A stretch of 64,000 bases of DNA from an uncultured Lachnospiraceae bacterium. GTDB taxonomy: Bacteria > Bacillota > Clostridia > Lachnospirales > Lachnospiraceae. The stretch lies in assembly GCA_910586645.1 (NCBI GenBank), contig CAJUIS010000006.1, positions 1 to 64,000 of the forward strand, given 5' to 3'. Below, piece after piece: positions 24,997-35,300 of the stretch (the first letter of the stretch is position 1; each line of letters begins with the position of its first letter). The position numbers were made by a program, and so were the translations under genes. The notes beneath the pieces were generated by a model that was not told the origin of the DNA, searched no databases, and saw nothing but the letters and a program-made list of their open reading frames with translations.

Positions 24997-25279
24997 TTAA
25001 ATGGATAAATGCGATGAAAAAGAGAGTACATGAAGGGAATGTTTACAGAGAAATCTTCGGAGGCTGAGAGAAGATAACGGGACGTTTATGGAAGATGGCT
25101 TTTGAGCGGCTGGGATGAACCTTTTTACAGGATAATTTCAGACAGGTCCGCCTGTTACAGCGGAAGCGTTTTGCAGCGGCAGTACGCGGTGAGGTCTGTG
25201 TCGTAAGGCATGGATGAATGGAAGTGGTAACACGGGAAGGATATCTCGTCTTCAGTTTTTCTGGAGACGGGATTTTTTT
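24997..25279 (+). promoter_or_regulatory. T-box leader, methionine specific, with terminator
   Basis: The specifier is ATG at 25115-25117 in CTGGGATGAACC. The T-box motif AGTGGTAACACG lies at about 25223-25234, and its TGGT pairs with ACCA of tRNA-Met. The terminator at 25243-25279 pairs ATCTCGTCTTCAG with CTGGAGACGGGAT and has a run of seven T. It should control metG by tRNA-Met charging. Confidence 0.9.
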
Positions 25280-25296
25280 AATAAAAGGAGGACGCT

Positions 25297-27258
25297 ATGA
25301 AAAGCAAAGGAAAATTTTATATGACGACAGCGATTGCATATACGTCCGGCAAGCCGCATATAGGCAATACGTATGAGATTGTGCTTGCAGACGCAATCGC
25401 CCGGTTTAAGCGGCAGGAAGGATATGACGTATACTTCCAGACGGGGACGGACGAGCATGGGCAGAAGATTCAGGAGAAAGCGGAAGCGGCCGGCATTACT
25501 CCAAAAGAACATGTGGATCGCATTGCGGGTGAAGTGAAGCGCATCTGGGATATGATGAATGCATCCTATGACGGTTTTGTCCGTACGACAGACGAAGATC
25601 ACGAAAAGCAGGTACAGAAAATATTTAAAAAACTGTATGACAAGGGAGATATTTACAAAGGGGCATACGAGGGAATGTACTGTACGCCCTGTGAGTCGTT
25701 CTGGACGGAATCGCAGCTTTCAGACGGCAAATGCCCGGACTGCGGACGCGAAGTAAAGCCTGCAAAGGAAGAAGCGTATTTCTTTAAAATGAGCAAGTAC
25801 GCCGACAGGCTGATTGAGCATATTAATGCGCATCCCGAATTTATACAGCCTGTTTCCCGTAAAAATGAAATGATGAATAATTTTCTGCTGCCGGGGCTGC
25901 AGGATCTTTGTGTGTCCAGGACGTCTTTCCGCTGGGGCATTCCGGTTGACTTTGATCCAAAGCATGTCGTATACGTGTGGCTGGATGCGCTGACAAACTA
26001 TATTACGAAAATCGGATATGACGCGGACGGGGATTTTGGCGCCCTGTTTCAGAAAAACTGGCCGGCGGATCTGCATCTGATCGGAAAAGACATTATCCGG
26101 TTCCATACCATTTACTGGCCGATTTTTTTGATGGCGTTAGATCTGCCCCTGCCGCGGCAGGTGTTTGGCCATCCGTGGCTTTTGCAGGGCAGCGGCAAGA
26201 TGAGCAAGTCAAAAGGAAATGTGCTCTATGCCGACGAGCTGGTGGAATTTTTTGGCGTAGACGCCGTACGGTATTTTGTGCTGCATGAGATGCCGTTTGA
26301 CAACGACGGAATTATCACATGGGAGCTGATGGTGGAGCGGATGAATTCCGATCTCGCCAATACGCTCGGCAATCTTGTCAACCGGACGATTTCCATGAGC
26401 AATAAGTATTTTGGAGGCGTTGTAAAAGACGGCGGCGTATCGGATGCGGCGGATGCGGATCTAAAAGCAGTTGTGACCGGGACGGCGGCAAAAGTGCAGG
26501 AAAAAATGGACGGACTGCGCGTGGCGGACGCTATGACGGAAATTTTTAATCTGTTTAAACGCTGCAATAAATATATTGACGAGACGACGCCGTGGATTCT
26601 TGCAAAAGACGAGGCGTCGCTGCCAAGGCTTGAAACAGTTCTTTATAACCTGGTGGAGAGCATCTGCATCGGGGCGTCGCTTTTGAAGAGTTTTATGCCG
26701 GAAACCGCGGAAAAAATACTGGAGCAGCTTTGCGCAGAGGAAGTTTCGTTTGAGGAGCTGGGAACGTTCGGACATTATAAGAGCGGCGGCAAAGTGACAG
26801 AAAAACCGGAGATTTTGTTTGCAAGACTGGATTTAAACGAGATCCTGAAAAAAGTGGAAGAGCGTTATCCGTCTGCGGAAGAAACAGGCGAAGAGACAAA
26901 GGAAGAGGCTGGAATCGATATAGAGCAAAAAGCGGAAATTACGTTTGACGATTTTATGAAAATGCAGTTTCAGGTGGGTGAAATCATTGAATGCAAAGCG
27001 GTGGAGAAATCAAAGAAACTGCTCTGCTCCCAGGTGAAAATCGGAAGCCAGGTAAAGCAGATTGTATCCGGAATCCGCAAGCATTACGCGCCGGAAGATA
27101 TGGTCGGAAAAAAAGTAATGGTTCTTGTAAACTTAAAGCCGGCCAAGCTCGCCGGAACGCTTTCAGAAGGGATGCTTCTTTGTGCGGAAGATGAAAACGG
27201 CGAGCTTGCGCTTCTTGTACCGGAAAAAGATATGCCGTCCGGAGCGGAAATCTGTTAG
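25297..27258 (+). CDS. metG: methionyl-tRNA synthetase
   Basis: 653 residues. The class I motifs are HIGN (21-24) and KMSKS (about 301-305). A zinc knuckle has CTPC and CPDC pairs (about 127-150). The C-terminal 100 residues form the EMAP-like tRNA-binding domain (MQFQVGEIIECKAVEKSKKL), which promotes dimerisation and tRNA binding. An acidic linker (about 525-545) joins the anticodon domain to it. Ribosome site AAAGGAGGACGC. Controlled by the methionine T-box upstream. Confidence 0.97.
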   Translation: MKSKGKFYMTTAIAYTSGKPHIGNTYEIVLADAIARFKRQEGYDVYFQTGTDEHGQKIQEKAEAAGITPKEHVDRIAGEVKRIWDMMNASYDGFVRTTDEDHEKQVQKIFKKLYDKGDIYKGAYEGMYCTPCESFWTESQLSDGKCPDCGREVKPAKEEAYFFKMSKYADRLIEHINAHPEFIQPVSRKNEMMNNFLLPGLQDLCVSRTSFRWGIPVDFDPKHVVYVWLDALTNYITKIGYDADGDFGALFQKNWPADLHLIGKDIIRFHTIYWPIFLMALDLPLPRQVFGHPWLLQGSGKMSKSKGNVLYADELVEFFGVDAVRYFVLHEMPFDNDGIITWELMVERMNSDLANTLGNLVNRTISMSNKYFGGVVKDGGVSDAADADLKAVVTGTAAKVQEKMDGLRVADAMTEIFNLFKRCNKYIDETTPWILAKDEASLPRLETVLYNLVESICIGASLLKSFMPETAEKILEQLCAEEVSFEELGTFGHYKSGGKVTEKPEILFARLDLNEILKKVEERYPSAEETGEETKEEAGIDIEQKAEITFDDFMKMQFQVGEIIECKAVEKSKKLLCSQVKIGSQVKQIVSGIRKHYAPEDMVGKKVMVLVNLKPAKLAGTLSEGMLLCAEDENGELALLVPEKDMPSGAEIC

Positions 27259-27272
27259 CGAAAACGGACAAA

Positions 27273-28796
27273 TTACAGGAAGACGGTCTGTGTGGCGATT
27301 TTTTCACGGAATCTTGCGTCGTGTTCCACAAACAGCATGGCGGGCTGAAATTCCAGCAGCAGTTTTTCAAGCTGCATACGGGAAAAGACGTCGATAAAAT
27401 TCAGCGGTTCATCCCAGATGTAGAGATGGGCGGGAGTAAGAAGGCTTGCGGCAAGCAGAGCCTTCTTCTTCTGTCCTTCGGAAAAGGTTTCCATGTTTTT
27501 TGAGAACTGAACCCGTTCCATGTCAAGCTGCCTTAAAACGGCGCAGAATAAGCTTTTCTCCAGGTTTCTTTCCATGCAGAAACCGGAAACGCTTCCTTTT
27601 AACCATGAAGTATCCTGACTGACATAAGAAATGACAATGCCGGACGCCGTTTCACAGATTCCCGTTTCTTTAACGGGAAGGCGGTTTTCTGCGGCGCCTG
27701 CCTTCTGCAGGATCATTTGAATGAGCGTGGATTTCCCACAGCCGTTTTTCCCGTGCAGGGCGATTCTTTCTTTTTGGGCTATGGAAAAAGTCAGATGGGA
27801 AAACGCCGTTTTATTTGCGTCCGTATAGGCGACGGCGTAGTCTCTGACAGTTACAAGCGTTTTTTTGTGATGCGTAAGCGGCGTAAGTTTTAAATCCACA
27901 GGCTCTTCCAGATCTGAAAGAAGGCCCTCTTTTTCTTTTATATTGCGGTCAATCCGCCGTACAGTCTGTTTGACGCGGCGCTGCATTTTTTTTGTTTTTG
28001 CGCCGATATAGGCTCTCGTTCCGATAAACCTGTCTTCTTTTATTGGGTTATAGCCGATTTTCATTGCTTCGTTTTTATCCGCCCACTGCGCGCTTCTTGC
28101 CGCAGCCTGTTTTAGCTTTTCAATTTCTTTCAGATGCTTTTCATTTTCAGTTTTTGCGAAGGCGTCTTTCCGCTGTTTATTTTCCATCCAGGAAGAAAAA
28201 TTTCCGCACTGAACGTCGATGGTTTTACGATTCAACACCAGGATGTGATCCACGCAGGCGTCAAGCAGATCCCTGTCATGGGACGCCAGAAGAAAACTCT
28301 TTTTGGCGGACAGATACTTTTGTACGGTTTCCCTTGCGGACAAATCCAGATGATTGGTTGGCTCGTCAATCAGAAGAAAGTCATTTTCACCCGAAAACAA
28401 AACCGCCAGAAGGATTTTGGTGCGTTCTCCGGGGCTTAGAGTCTGAAATGGACGGTAAAGGAGTTCCGCGTTTTCACATAACTGTTCCAGCTCGCATATA
28501 ACGCGCCAGGATTTGCAGCCGGGCTTTAATTCTTCTATAAATTCCGCCGCAGGCAGGCACATCTGCCCGGCCGTAAGCTGATACGGAAAAAAATCAAAGA
28601 CGGCGGAAGAATGAATGGTTCCGGTATAGGCATACTTTTTCATAAGCAGATGCAGAAAAGAGGTTTTCCCTTTCCCGTTACGTCCGATGAAGCCCAGTTT
28701 CCAGTTTGTGTCAATGGAAAAAGAGACATCTTCAAATATGTTGTCAAAACTTCCTTCATAGGAAAAAGTCAGATTGTTTACACTGATTTGTGACAT
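27273..28796 (-). CDS. ABC-F ATPase, Lsa-type ribosomal protection protein
   Basis: 507 residues, two ABC domains and no membrane part. Domain 1 has Walker A GRNGKGKT (38-45), signature LSPGERTK and Walker B LLIDEPTNHLD. Domain 2 has GKNGCGKST (about 346-354), signature FSEGQKKK and an unusual Walker B, WDEPLNFIDV, which is the form of the Lsa branch. The interdomain linker (about 205-300) is the helical hairpin that reaches into the ribosome in antibiotic-resistance ABC-F proteins. Lsa-type proteins protect against lincosamides, streptogramin A and pleuromutilins; which drugs apply here is not readable. The leader carries a tiny ORF and two terminators. Confidence 0.87.
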   Translation of the reverse strand: MSQISVNNLTFSYEGSFDNIFEDVSFSIDTNWKLGFIGRNGKGKTSFLHLLMKKYAYTGTIHSSAVFDFFPYQLTAGQMCLPAAEFIEELKPGCKSWRVICELEQLCENAELLYRPFQTLSPGERTKILLAVLFSGENDFLLIDEPTNHLDLSARETVQKYLSAKKSFLLASHDRDLLDACVDHILVLNRKTIDVQCGNFSSWMENKQRKDAFAKTENEKHLKEIEKLKQAAARSAQWADKNEAMKIGYNPIKEDRFIGTRAYIGAKTKKMQRRVKQTVRRIDRNIKEKEGLLSDLEEPVDLKLTPLTHHKKTLVTVRDYAVAYTDANKTAFSHLTFSIAQKERIALHGKNGCGKSTLIQMILQKAGAAENRLPVKETGICETASGIVISYVSQDTSWLKGSVSGFCMERNLEKSLFCAVLRQLDMERVQFSKNMETFSEGQKKKALLAASLLTPAHLYIWDEPLNFIDVFSRMQLEKLLLEFQPAMLFVEHDARFREKIATQTVFL

Positions 28797-29004
28797 ATAG
28801 ATTCCTCCCTTTATCAGCCGCCGTGCATATATGCCTGAATATGGGATAACCTCGGATTTTTAGAAACACAGATGTATTTTTGCGCACAAAAAAAGAGGTT
28901 ATGAAGACATAATCCACTTTTGGCGGCATGAAAAAACAGTATATGCGTACTGTTCCAAACGTCATGCAATCAAAAGTAAATTATTTCTTCATCTTTTCAC
29001 CTCT
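28797..29004 (-). promoter_or_regulatory. attenuator leader of the ABC-F gene
   Basis: Minus-strand leader. A ribosome site GAGGTGA (29003-28997) precedes a three-codon ORF. Terminator 1 is AACAGTA/TACTGTT with a T run (28954-28931). Terminator 2 is GG-A-TTATG/CATAACC followed by T7 (28915-28888). Downstream, GAGGTTAT (28853-28846) can pair perfectly with ATAACCTC (28902-28895), the 3' arm of terminator 2, as an antiterminator. The gene's ribosome site GGGAGG follows. This is the design of ribosome-mediated attenuation. Confidence 0.7.
28981..28992 (-). CDS. three-residue leader ORF (Met-Lys-Lys)
   Basis: ATG AAG AAA TAA on the minus strand, 4 nt after a strong GAGGTGA. Far too short for routine gene calling, but its strong ribosome site and place before two terminators suggest it positions a drug-stalled ribosome to favour readthrough into the ABC-F gene. 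Very short upstream ORFs are known before such genes. Confidence 0.6.
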   Translation of the reverse strand: MKK

Positions 29005-29346
29005 TTCTTTTTGCTGGGGTTATATTAGCACAGGAGATTTTATTTGTCAATACGCAGATTATGGAATTGCTTTTCAAATAAATTTTACAGGAATGAAAGA
29101 AGAGCTGTGTCAAAAAATATCTGTGGCACGGCGGAAATTTCTCTGAAAAATCAAAGATGAAAGTCAGTACAAAATTATCTTTTAAAAAAGAATTTTCTAT
29201 GGTAAAATGAAATAAGTCATTCTTTTCATATCTAATTGTTATTTTCAATAAAATCTTACAATTTTTGTAAAAAATTAAAATCACTGTTCTCCCATATAAA
29301 AGCGAACAGGTGATTTTAAATTATTTATACTAAGAGGAGGATTTTT
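29005..29346. other. intergenic region between the ABC-F leader and the sialidase gene
   Basis: No gene is visible. It holds the presumed, unassigned promoters of both divergent units. An inverted repeat at 29275-29319 (TTAAAATCACTGTTC against GAACAGGTGATTTTAA, one extra G) lies 27 nt before the sialidase ATG and could be an operator or an upstream hairpin in its mRNA. The sialidase ribosome site GAGGAGG is at about 29335-29341. Confidence 0.5.
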
Positions 29347-32300
29347 ATGAAACATCAATTCGCAATACGAAAATGGAAGCGGTTTTTAAGCGCCGGCCTT
29401 TCACTGGCTATGGCAGTTTCTCTGCTTCCCTCCATTCCGGCTCGCGCAGAGCTGTCGGAATCGGCCAAAACAACGCCCACGCCCGACAAAGCATGTTCGA
29501 TTCCTCTGCCGGCCGACGGTTCCACCAACACGGGGAATCAACCGTTTCCAAGAGGCGCAGCAGGAAGCGAAGTTTTCCGAATCCCGGCCATGATCACAAT
29601 GGAGACCGGCGAACTGCTTGCCATTGCGGACGCCCGCTACAAGCAGCCTACCGACGGCAACGGCCTTGACACCATGGCTTCTATCTCAGGCGACGGCGGA
29701 GAAACCTGGGAATACTGCTTCCCGTTTTTCTTCCCGGACAGCTATCAGGACGCCCACCGCCAGTCTACGGCATTTATCGATCCTGGTCTCTTAGAGGGAC
29801 CCGACGGCACCATTTACTGTATTGCCGACGTATTCCCAACCGAATATTCCATCCAGAACATCGGAGCCAGATCCGGAAGCGGCTATGTAGACATCGACGG
29901 CACGAAGCGTCTTGCTCTGACAGACAATTATTCCAACGTCTCAACGGCTCCCGTAGATGAAAACGATGAAAAATATTTATATTATGTCGGTGAATTTTGC
30001 GACGGATACGCCCGGATTTTGAAAAGAGAAGACAATCTGCCGACAGAATACGCGGTAGACGAGTGGTACAATCTCTACACAGTAGATGAAAACGGCGTCT
30101 GTCACGACGACTTAAAGCAAAAGCAAATTAACCTCATCAACGACGATGAAAGAGAAATACAACAAAATGTTTACTATAAGGATTCCATGTTCCATGTATA
30201 CCAGACTGGCTATCTCTGGGTTATTACATCCAAAGACCATGGCAGAACCTGGGAACACCCCACAGATATTATTCCGCAGGTTAAAACAGACGACGATCAG
30301 CTTCTCTTAATTTCTCCCGGCTGCGGCCTTACCGCAAACGACGGCACGCTCGTTATCGGCCTCTACCGTTTCAACGGCTCAGAAGACCCGCAGCAGGCCA
30401 GCCTGATGTACTCTTCCGACAACGGCGAGACCTGGCAGCGGACAGAAAACATCACAACTGGAGGATGGTCTTCTGAAAACGAAATCGTTGAACTGGAAGA
30501 CGGCACGCTGCGCATGTTCTATCGGGGAGGCGGAGGCGGTAAAATTTCCTATGCGGATTTTACCAAAAACCCCGGCGGCGGATACGACGTAGGCGAATGC
30601 GTCAACGTAGACGGATGCTCCGTAGACTCAAACTGCAATATGGGCGCCATTTCCTATTCCAAAAAAATCAACGGCAAACAGGCAATCCTTTTTTCCTGTC
30701 CGGGCGGTCCGGGCAGATCTCATGGGAAAATATTTACCTTTCTGGTAAATGACGATGAGGGCAAAACCTTAAGCCTCCACCATACATATGACGTTCCCAA
30801 AAGCGAAAGCAATTTCGTCTATTCGACGCTGACAGAGCTGCAGGACGGTTCCATAGGATTTTTATGGGAAGAAGGCGACCAGAACGCTAATATCTGGTTC
30901 AATAAAATAGACATTGCAGACCTCGTAGCGGCAAATGCTTCTATTGAGAATCCGGATGGTTCCAAATACGCGGCCGCCAGCGCAAATATTGCAAAAGGTG
31001 AAACTTTTACAAAAACTTATGCGGCGCCAGAAGATATGGAGAGCGGCAAAAACTTCATCACTACCCCTCCAAACGAAAATGTAGCTACCGCAACGGTGGA
31101 AACAAAGACAGAATTGTCGGTTCAGATGCCCGTATACGCTCATCTCAAGAATGCAAATTCTGTTTCAGAAGCTTTTGGCACAAATGTTGCTCCATCCGAT
31201 ACACTGGAACTGACCGACGCAGAATTTACATTCAAAAAATCCGGAGATAAATGGCACATCAAAAACGAGGCAACCAACCAGTATTTACAGATTGTAGAAG
31301 GAAACAGCGGACCAAACGCATATTTCGGAGCTTCCGCAAAAGACATCATGGTAGACGAAAGCGCTTCGGGCAGCGGCATTTTCCGTCTTCACCGCATTTA
31401 TGACAAGAGTTCTCTCCCAACCGAACAAAATATTGACGGATATGCTATTTTCCATGAACCCTATAAGTCATTTAATATAGGATCCGGATCCGGTAACGCT
31501 ACGAGCAGCAATTTTATTTTCTGGGAGCAATCTCAAAATCCTTCTGATGACAGCAAAGTGCCCGGCTACCGGCAGGCGTCAAACCCTGTCGACGGCGGAA
31601 AATACCTGATCACCGTAAAAAGCGGCGGATCCATTATTCTGCTCTGGCCGGAAAACGGAACGTCTAATCAGACAAAGCTCCTTGCCGTCAAGCCCAGCGC
31701 CGCTTCTGTCAAAGCGTATGCCCATGCCACAAATTCTTCCAGTCTGGCTACGGCATTCGCCACGGAAACTGCGCAGCCAGCGTCAATCGAATTGGCCGAC
31801 GCAGAATTTCTGTTTACCAAAACCGGCGAGGGAAGCTATCAAATTAAAAATCAGGCTACGAATCAGTATATGACGATGTACGGCTCCGCGGCAACCGACT
31901 ATTTTGAATCCACCGTCAGAGACGTCGTCGTTACTCCGCAGAACAACGGAACCGTTTTTATCAATTGTCCAAAGACAGCAGATAATAAAGTAGGGTATGC
32001 ATTATTCTACACAACGCAATGCAACTGGAACCGGGCTAGCGGTACCTCTGATTCCAGCTATATTTGCGGCCTTACCCTCTGGGAACGCTCCGAATCCGCT
32101 TCTGAGGACAGCAAAATCCCAGGTTATCAGGAAGCAGCGATCGAAGATGCGGATAGCATGGATGGCAAAAGCTATCTGATTACTGCAAAATATAACAACC
32201 GCATCATCCTGCTTTATCCGCAGAACGGCGCAAGCAACCAGCCAAAGCTGATTGTAACGAAGCCTGGAAAAACAGCCGTCAAGGCGTATGCCCATGTTTC

Positions 32301-35300
32301 AAACAATTCTGATCTTGCAGCAGCATTTGCCACCGAAACCGCACAGCCGGAAATTATCGAATTGGCCGACGCAGAATTTCTGTTTGCCAAAACCGGCGAG
32401 GGAAACTATCAAATTAAAAATCAGGCTACGAATCAGTATATGACGATGTACGGCTCCGCGGCAACCGACTATTTTGAATCCACCGTCAGAGACGTCGTCG
32501 TTACTCCGCAGAACAACGGAACCGTTTTTATCAATTGTCCAAAGACAGCAGATAATAAAGTAGGGTATGCATTATTCTACACAACGCAATGCAACTGGAA
32601 CCGGGCTGATACCACCTCTAATTCCAATTTTATTTGCGGCCTTACCCTCTGGGAACGCTCCGAATCCGCTCCTGAGGACAGCAAAATCCCAGGTTATCAG
32701 GAAGCGGCGATCGAAGATGCGAATAGCATGGATGGCAAAAGCTATCTGATTACTGCAAAATATAACGACCGCGTTATCCTGCTTTATCCGCAGAACGGCG
32801 CAAGCAACCAGCCAAAGCTGATTGAAGGGCCATTAGATCCTTCTGACGATGACGCTCCATCCATCGTTATTCCCGATCCGGTCATCGGTCGGAAAACTAA
32901 TATATTGGTTTCCATTACAGGCGTAAACAGCGGTTTTACAAAAGCAGTCATTGACGGCATGGAATACCGGATTCATGTAACCGATGATACGGCGCTCTAT
33001 CCGACAGGCGAGCCAATCGATATCCCTTATATCAGCTCTTATCAGGTAAGTGAAGCGGACGCCGCTATAGCAGACGCCGCAGACGCGCCGGACGCAAAGC
33101 TTGCGTTATATGATTATGCTTCTCCAAAAGCCGGCAGTATAACGACTTTCTCTAAAACGGCAAACAAAGACCTTGATATTGCCGACGCAGAGTTCACCTT
33201 TACTCAGGACGCCGAAAACGAGGGAAAATGGATCATCCAAAGCGGCGATAAATATTTGGTCCAGATAGAAAGCGGACACAAATTGTTCTCAAACGAGCCA
33301 AGGCCGATGACTGTTCCTCAGACCGATGACGCCGGCACTTTCCATATTTATAATCATGCGGAAGGCGAGAACGGAAGATACGTGATGCTGGTTTCAAGCG
33401 CAATGTCCTTTAACGCAACGGGGGGCCTGGAGAATAAGGCCGACTACCGGTATGAGCTTACGTTCTGGAAAAAAGACGCTTCCGCCACAGAGAGCCCGCT
33501 TCCGGGATATCGAAAAGTAACTGCAGGCGAAGGCATAGAAAATAACGGCGTATATCTGATTACCTATGTTTTGCAGGAAAATGAAACGGAATATGCCATC
33601 CTCCTTTATCCAAAGGATGAAGACAGCATAGACAATAGTTCGGCGCTGACAAAGCTTGCCCGCATGGACACGATGGTGCGCATCCTGCCAAAGACAAGCG
33701 GACAATTCCATATTACGATAGACGGCAGGGAATATACCTGGAATTTTGTAGATCCAAGCTGCCAGCACCAAGAAGACAAACATCCAATCAAAGGCTATGC
33801 CGAAGCAGAATGCGAAGCCGCCGGCTATACGGGAGACAGTGTCTGCAGCCTTTGCGGCAGCGTAATTACGAAAGGAACTGTGGTACCCGCAAAGAAGCAT
33901 ACCTGGAACAGCGTCAGGATTCAGGAGCTTACAGACGCGAAAAACGGAATCTATCTGCAGACATGCAAAAATAATCCTATGCACCAGAAGAAAACTTTCG
34001 TTTACGCCTCTGCTTACGGACAACTGAAAGAAATGTTTCAAAATGCTCCGGAAGAAATTTCCGACAATAAGAAAGCTCTTTACAAAGAAGCAGACGTAAC
34101 AGCGTTAAAGGCCGCATACGAAGCCGGAACCGCCGTTGCCAAAAAACCTGCCGCAGAACAGACGAACAAAGAAATGTACGGCAGTATGGAAGATCTGAAA
34201 ACAGCCGGAAAACAGCTCCACAGCCACAGAGACGGATTAGAAACGGATCTTGCGCAGACTCTGGCAAAAGCTCTGCCAATTAAGACAGCGGGCAAACAGG
34301 AAAGCAATTCACAGGCAGCCTGGGATGCGTTTTCCAATGCGTTTACAAATGCAGACAAACCGGAAACCATCCAGAAAAACTACGCGGAACTTGAGACAAT
34401 CGTAACCAGTTTAAAGACCGCGCTTTTTGCACTGAACCAGGAATCTGCAAAAGCCGGGCTTACAGCTCTTTATAACCAGCATAAGGACAAAGAAAAAGGC
34501 GACTACTCTGACAGTACCTGGCCCATCTTTACCAAAGCGTTACAGGACGCAAAGGAGATTCTGGATAAAGCTTCCGCATCTGTTTCAGAAATCGTTCATG
34601 CGCAGCAGGCGCTTGAGAAAGCGCTGGAAGAATTGCGGACAAATGCCGATGAGACGGCCGCTTCTCCGGAAAGCATTGTTTATACGCCTCCGATCGCGGA
34701 TCAGTATCCCAAAGCCGCCGTCGTTTCTGCAGGCGACAACAATTCTTCCCACACAAAACAGGTTTCGGACTGGATGGAAGAATCCTCCGCGCTGACGGAG
34801 AACAATCCGGACGTAAAAACTGTAATCACAAACAAAGACGGAATCTGGGGCTTTAACGGCCAACTGAAATCAGACAGTGCAAAATACAATGTTTCCGGGG
34901 AAAACCATACGATGGCAATTTCCATGAAGCTCTGGCTGAATAAAATCGAAACATCACAGCAGGTGGAAATCCTGGCAAAAGGCGAGCAGTATTCTCTGCA
35001 GCTAAAACAGACGGCCAGCGGTTCTCCGGCTCTGACGCTCTGGATGCGCAACGGCTCTGACGCTGCATATCCAACTGTCACTTATCCGTTAAACAACGGC
35101 GATCATGTCGGCAAATGGCTGGATGTCGTACTTATTATCAGCGGCAACAATTATCAAAGCATTTATGTCAATGGCGATTGTTCCGAGGAAAACTCCAATA
35201 AGCCAGTCCTCTCATCTGCATCGGAACCGTTTACCATCGGATACCGCGCCGGAGGAGACGGCATTCCGTTTACATCAGAATACGGCTATCTGGCAGATAT

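Noticed and set aside
29326..29331. TATACT as -10 of the sialidase gene
   Set aside because: It lies only 15 nt before the ATG, so transcription would start within the ribosome site.
31714..32829. Long direct repeats considered as a CRISPR or mobile element
   Set aside because: The units are 570 bp, in frame and coding, with no spacers, terminal repeats or transposase.
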